Positions 59,335 through 64,000 of a stretch of 64,000 nt of DNA are shown here, piece by piece. This DNA comes from Heterodera schachtii (Eukaryota > Nematoda > Chromadorea > Rhabditida > Heteroderidae), in NCBI GenBank assembly GCA_023374025.1, contig SIJG01000057.1, positions 893,591 through 957,590 of the forward strand. The letters are read 5' to 3'. The notes under the pieces were generated by a model that did no database searches, had not been told where the DNA came from, and was given only the letters and a program-made list of their open reading frames with translations. The position numbers were made by a program, and so were the translations under genes. Positions within the stretch are counted from its first letter, which is position 1; each line of letters opens with the position of its first letter.

Positions 59335-60361
59335 TTTTTAAATAAATTATTTTGGCGGAGAAAATGCCAAGTGTAAGAGCTTTTTTGTCTGACGATGGCA
59401 TCGACGGCATTCGCTTTGATCTGAAAGACACGCCTCAAAACTGAGTCAAATTCAATGGCTGATATGAAGATGGCAGCAGCGGCATTTATTTGAACTCAAA
59501 GATATCAAATGCCAATGGCTTATCTGACGATGGCATCGGCGGCATTAACTTTTCCCAAAGAAACGTCTCAAAAAATCCTATTATATAAAATATTTTCAAA
59601 TTAATAATAATTTATAATGAATGACTGATATAAAGCCGGCACATTCATCAGCAAATTTACCTCTGGAATAACACCGTTGGTTAAAACAGAATTTTAAATT
59701 AAATTGAATAATGAAAATGAATCCACTTTAAATCATCAACAAAATTTTTTTAGCATATTTTGCGTTATTTTTCAATTTTTAATGTTTTACATTAAATTGA
59801 GAAATAAACTAATTGTTGCTGGTGATTATACATAAATTTTCAATTCAAATAAAATAATTTGCCAACATGAGGGGAAAACAAAACACTGGCGGCGAATCAG
59901 TTGTGTAATGGCAAAGCCGAATTAATAGCACTAATTAATTTACTTATATATGCAGTAAATAAGGATAATAAAGCATTAATTATTTTTAAAGTAAATAAGG
60001 ATATTTTTTATTCAAAGCAATTTAAATGAAAAATGGCATAAGCAAAAATGTAAAATGAAAAGGCTTTTGATAAATAGGAACAGAATGGATCATTTGTAAA
60101 CGAGTAATAGTATGGCAATTATGTGATAATTTGTTTGGGCGGTACAATTTGATGAAGGTTTGGTTTGGAATTACAATTAAAAAAAATTAATTAATTATTG
60201 TAATAAAAAACAGAGATAATTATTGTAAGTGAAAAGATTATTTTGCGTTTTTTGGTATTTTCATTATTTTTTAAATCTGTCAAAAATCTCCGACAATGGC
60301 ATTTTTTGCTCTTCAAAATTCCTTGCACCGGACGACACTTCACTGGGCCAGGTCGCCCCGC
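59335..60361. other. Interval between two minus-strand genes
   Basis: Contains a diverged repeat of about 70 bp (GGCTTATCTGACGATGGCATCGGCGGCATT at 59517 and similar phrases near 59387 and 59457). Otherwise AT-rich with no gene. Confidence 0.45.
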
Positions 60362-61508
60362 CTACTCAACGTTGTATTTTGGGCTAATACGCATGTGTTC
60401 GGCGGAAATGACTGGAAAAATATTTGCATTGCATCATAAGTATGAATAATTAATAAAAAAATAATTATTAATGAATTTGTTTTAATTTGGTACCATTTTT
60501 AATCGTTTTCAATGTGAGTTGTGGTAATATTTTGGTCTTTTTTGATGAGTCCAATAGAAATAAATATTTGAATATTTTAATGGATTTTGGCTTATTCTTA
60601 TTTGGACTCCTATTTGCTAATTTATGAATTGAGATTAACAAATAGTCGTTTTTGTTGGTTAAATTATTTTCAAACAAAAAATTACATTGCCCAAGTTGAA
60701 ATACATCATCGATTTCCGTGGTATTGGCCTGGCAACAAAAGGTGACGATTCGCGAACACACTTTCATCACTTCATTCGCCTGTAATTACCAGTGATGGGA
60801 TAATATTGTATGTACAAAAAACAATTTTTTAATTAAATGAATCATATTTTTCACACCAAATTAGTTAGTTATAACCAATTTTTTCGGTTAAATGCACCCT
60901 TATTTTGGCAAATTAAGTTTTTTTTAAACTTCCCTTTTAATCTATGAATAATAAAAAATAACTTATTGCATTAAAGAAAAAGGAACTAAAATTTTACATA
61001 ATTTGGCGCGTTTGAATCCTGCGGAATGACAAAGCGTGTGCCAATGTTTGGGGGGAAATTTCCTGTGCTTGTACGAATGAGAAGCTCTGAATTTGGTATT
61101 ATTGGATTAATATGGATTTTCTCCAATTTTTACAAAATTCATTTAATTCTTTTTTTACCATTGTAAAATTGGCCGGCTTCGTATTCCTTTGCTGGCGCAC
61201 CCGTTTCAGGACTCCTCTTTTCCGCCCCTATTTTTAGGATGATTTTCTTCAGGCTTCGCATCGCCGATTCCGTGTCTTTGGTCTGAAAATAATTTTAAAA
61301 AGTTTGTGTTATTATTTGGGAGAAAATGCATTTTTTTTTAATCTTAGGGCCGGTCCCAGGTTTTAGAGAAAATGCCAAAATTTTCTTCATCGAATGTTTT
61401 TCCTTTAAATTTGAGAGAATTAAACACCCTGCCCTCCATATTGCATATCGAAACATTTTTGCTTACCATCGATTGCTTCAAACCCTCGACTGGGCCCATC
61501 GGCTGCAT
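60362..61508 (-). CDS. Hypothetical protein, five exons, 132 aa
   Basis: Exons, high to low: 61467-61508 (MQPMGPVEGLKQSM), 61159-61282 (TKDTESAMRSLKKIILKIG ... YEAGQFYN), 60998-61086 (LLIRTSTGNFPPNIGTRFVI), 60686-60779 (ANEVMKVCSRIVTFCCQ ... DDVFQLGQ), 60362-60411 (ISAEHMRISPKYNVE, stop TAG). All junctions have GT/AG sites and the sum, 399 nt, is an exact frame. I do not recognise the family and see no signal peptide. The first exon abuts the satellite array at 61.5 kb, so the true 5' end may have been lost or replaced and the ATG at 61508 may not be the original start. The 3' neighbour on the same strand is the F-box gene, 1 kb away. Confidence 0.6.
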
Positions 61509-62960
61509 CTCTTGCACTCTGACTGTAAATGCTTTACACTTTTGGCATCACACTTTTTGGTAATGGCACAACTCACTGACCTGCTGATTGCACTTTTTTT
61601 GCAATGGCACTTTCACTCAGTACCGCACTCCCGCTTGCACTTTTTTTGCAATGGCACTTTCACTCAGTACCGCACTCCCGCTTGCACTTTTTTTGCAACG
61701 GCACTTTAACTCAGTACCGCACTCCCGCACGTCTCTTGCACTCTGACTGTAAATGCTTTACACTTTTGGCATCACACTTTTTGGTAATGACACAACTTAC
61801 TGACCTGCTGATAGCACTTTTTTGCAATGGCACTTTCACTCAGTACCGCACTCCCGCACGTCTCTTGCACTCTGACTGTAAATGCTTTACACTTTTGGCA
61901 ACACTTTTTGGTAATGGCACAACTCACTGACCTGCTGATAGCACTTTTTTTGCAATGGCACTTTAACTCAGTACCGCACTCCCGCACGTCTCTTGCACTC
62001 TGACTGTAAATGCTTTACACTTTTGGCATCACACTTTTTGGTAATGGCACAACTCACTGACCTGCTGATTGCACTTTTTTGCAATGGCACTTTCACTCAG
62101 TACCGCACTCCCGCACGTCTCTTGCAATCTGACTGTAAATGCTTTACACTTTTGGCAACACTTTTTGGTAATGGCACAACTCACTGACCTGCTGATTGCA
62201 CTTTCTTTGCAATGGCACTTTCACTCAGTACCGCACTGCCGCACGTCTCTTGCACTCTGACTGTAAATGCTTTACACTTTTGGCATCACACTTTTTGGTA
62301 ATGGCACAACTCACTGACCTGCTGATCGCACTTTTTTTGCAATGGCACTTTACTCAGGCCCGAACGTCTCTTGCACTCTGACTGTAAATGCTTTACACTT
62401 TTGGCAACATTTTTTGGTAATGGCACAACTCACTGACCTGCTGATCGCACTTTTTTTGCAATGGCACTTTCACTCAGGTCCGAACGTCTCTTGCACTCTG
62501 ACTGTAATGCTTTTACATTTTGGCAATCAACACTTTTTGGTAATTGGCACCACAACTGACCTGTTGATCGCACTTTTTTTGCAATGGCACTTTACTCAGT
62601 CCCGCAACTCTCCAGCACGTCCTCTTGCAATTCTGACTGGACATGCTTTACACTTTGCCATCACACTTTTTGGTAATAGCAACAAACTCACTGACCTTGT
62701 TGATCGCACTTTTTGCAATGGCACTTTTACTCAGTCCCGCACGTCTCTTGCACTCTGACTGTAAATGCTTTACACTTTTGGCCAACACTTTTTTGGTAAT
62801 GGCGCAACTCACTGACCTGCTGATCGCACTTTTTTTGCAATGGCACTTTCACTCAGGTCCGAACGTCTCTTGCACTCTGACCTGTAAATGCTTTACACTT
62901 TTGGAAATGATACGATTTTTACTGACCCGTCACACTTTTCGGCAATGGCACGATTTCAGT
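61500..62960. repeat. Satellite of about 125 bp, roughly eleven units
   Basis: The unit contains CTCTTGCACTCTGACTGTAA, TTTACACTTTTGGCA, TTTTTGGTAATGGCACAACT, CACTGACCTGCTGAT, GCAATGGCACTTTCACTCAG and CGCACTCCCGCACGT. GTAAATGCTTTACAC recurs near 61525, 61751, 61879, 62008, 62137, 62263, 62381, 62761 and 62885, with diverged copies between. A ~50-bp subunit (GCAATGGCACTTTCACTCAG...) is repeated three times at 61599-61720. Units beyond 62500 have more indels. Open frames through it are artefacts. Confidence 0.92.
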
Positions 62961-64000
62961 CGACCCGGCTCTTATCTCGCACTTTGTCCTTGAAATAAAT
63001 AATAACGTGAACCTAAATAAGTTTAAAAAATTCAATTGGACATTCGAGAAAAGGCGCTTGGCCATAGACATGGGGGGGGCGGCAATGGCTGGAATTGCAG
63101 ATGGTGGGAATGCAAAGCGTCCGATTTAAATAAAGGTGGCTGGGCCGGGCAATTAGCATTTTGACGGTACCCCTCTCCCTCCGGCCCAACTCTTCTTTCT
63201 CCTCCGCCTTCCCCGTGTCCCCGTCTTCTTCCCATTGATCTGACTGATTTTCAATTGCAACAATTTTTCCAGCCACTCCCCCCCCCCCCCGTCCGTCTTT
63301 CCCCCCCCCCCCCCACATTTTCACACCTTTTGTTTAATCTGAGCGTTCCATCTGCTGAGAATTGCCGTAGCCACAACACTTTACGCATTTTGCTTCTCAC
63401 ATAATAAAATAATCATTAGCTAAGCACAAAAAAGGTGAAAAATGCGATCGGAAGAGGGGAAAGATGAGAAAAAGTCATTAGCATTTTAATTAAACACGGC
63501 GATTATACGGCTAATTTATGGAAAATTCATTTATTTTTGAAATTGGAATTAAGAATATTTTCATTATGAAATATTTTTGTAAAATTACATATTTTTATAA
63601 AATTATCATTAAAACTTTTCATTTTCCAAAATCCAAAAAACGAAGATAATTCGCAAAATTTACATCATATCTCCAATTTGGGTTTCTGTAGCAAAAATAG
63701 CTTGGCATACGGTATGTGTTTGACTACAAAACTTGTTAAATTTGGTTAATTTTAACAGAATATTTGTTTCGTAATCTTAATTATAAAATTGCAAATGGTG
63801 CCAAAAGCTGACTGAATCCGAACTTTAAAATAACGTGGAAACCCGGAAATTGATATTTAAGAAAAATTCCGGCATACAATATTTTTATTTGATGATACTG
63901 TCAAGCGGAGATAAGCGAGCAATTAACTAATTACCAAGTGTTTTTTTTAATTTACTGACATAAATTGGGGGTTAAATTGTTGAAGATACATAAAGTATTA
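62961..64000. other. Right edge of the window, no gene supported
   Basis: C-runs at 63276-63310 and AT-rich DNA beyond 63480. Open frames at 63013-63324 are compositional. Confidence 0.45.

Noticed and set aside
61326..62993. Overlapping 60-138 aa frames in three phases
   Set aside because: They read through the satellite; the periodicity explains the open frames.
1..64000. CRISPR arrays, bacterial operons, tRNA or rRNA genes
   Set aside because: The tandem repeats here are satellites and minisatellites, gene structure is eukaryotic, and no convincing RNA gene was seen by eye. A tRNA scan was not possible.

Overview
The window looks like nuclear DNA of a nematode, most likely a plant-parasitic cyst nematode (Heteroderidae: Heterodera/Globodera type). 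The reasons are: many small exons in AT-rich introns; a PDE4-type cAMP phosphodiesterase; several members of an F-box-like family with the N-terminal core WMDIFPxFDHAQLG, which I associate with cyst nematodes; GC-AG introns; and dense short inverted-repeat (MITE) DNA with long C, CT and GA runs. The genus is inference; the gene calls rest on exon-by-exon reading with phase checks.

Layout. 1-4723 (+) is the 3' part of a gene (here 'L') for a secreted-type nematode protein of unknown function; one exon is split by a 1.6 kb nested transposon insertion. 49817-55013 (-) is its complete inverted paralogue ('R'; 12 exons, 584 codons, signal peptide). 5.3-6.0 kb holds possible exon remnants. 6-16 kb is non-coding: repeats, C-runs, CT tracts, and two small exons at 9.3-9.5 kb that may be an alternative 5' end of the phosphodiesterase gene. 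17020-29055 (+) is a full pde-4 gene: 21 exons, 888 codons, with UCR1, UCR2 and catalytic domain. 31.0-37.0 kb and 42.9-49.2 kb are two copies of a segmental duplication. Each carries a head-to-head pair of F-box-like genes; both plus-strand genes are intact (375 and 374 aa). The minus-strand gene is intact in copy B (380 aa) and has lost exons 2-3 in copy A. Between the copies lie three orphan ankyrin exons. 57.5-59.3 kb (-) is a different F-box gene, 60.4-61.5 kb (-) a small five-exon gene of unknown function, and 61.5-62.9 kb a ~125 bp satellite.

Mobile DNA dominates what the genes do not explain. I could place about ten foldback elements with a shared core and at least seven other short-TIR elements (CAGGG.../TAGGG...), most with 8-bp target duplications, which is the hAT signature. 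No transposase was seen. In two clear cases, and a third weaker one, two unrelated elements sit side by side and share the same 8-bp target. The two segmental duplicates supply natural empty sites for three insertions.

No CRISPR array, operon, rRNA or convincing tRNA was found.
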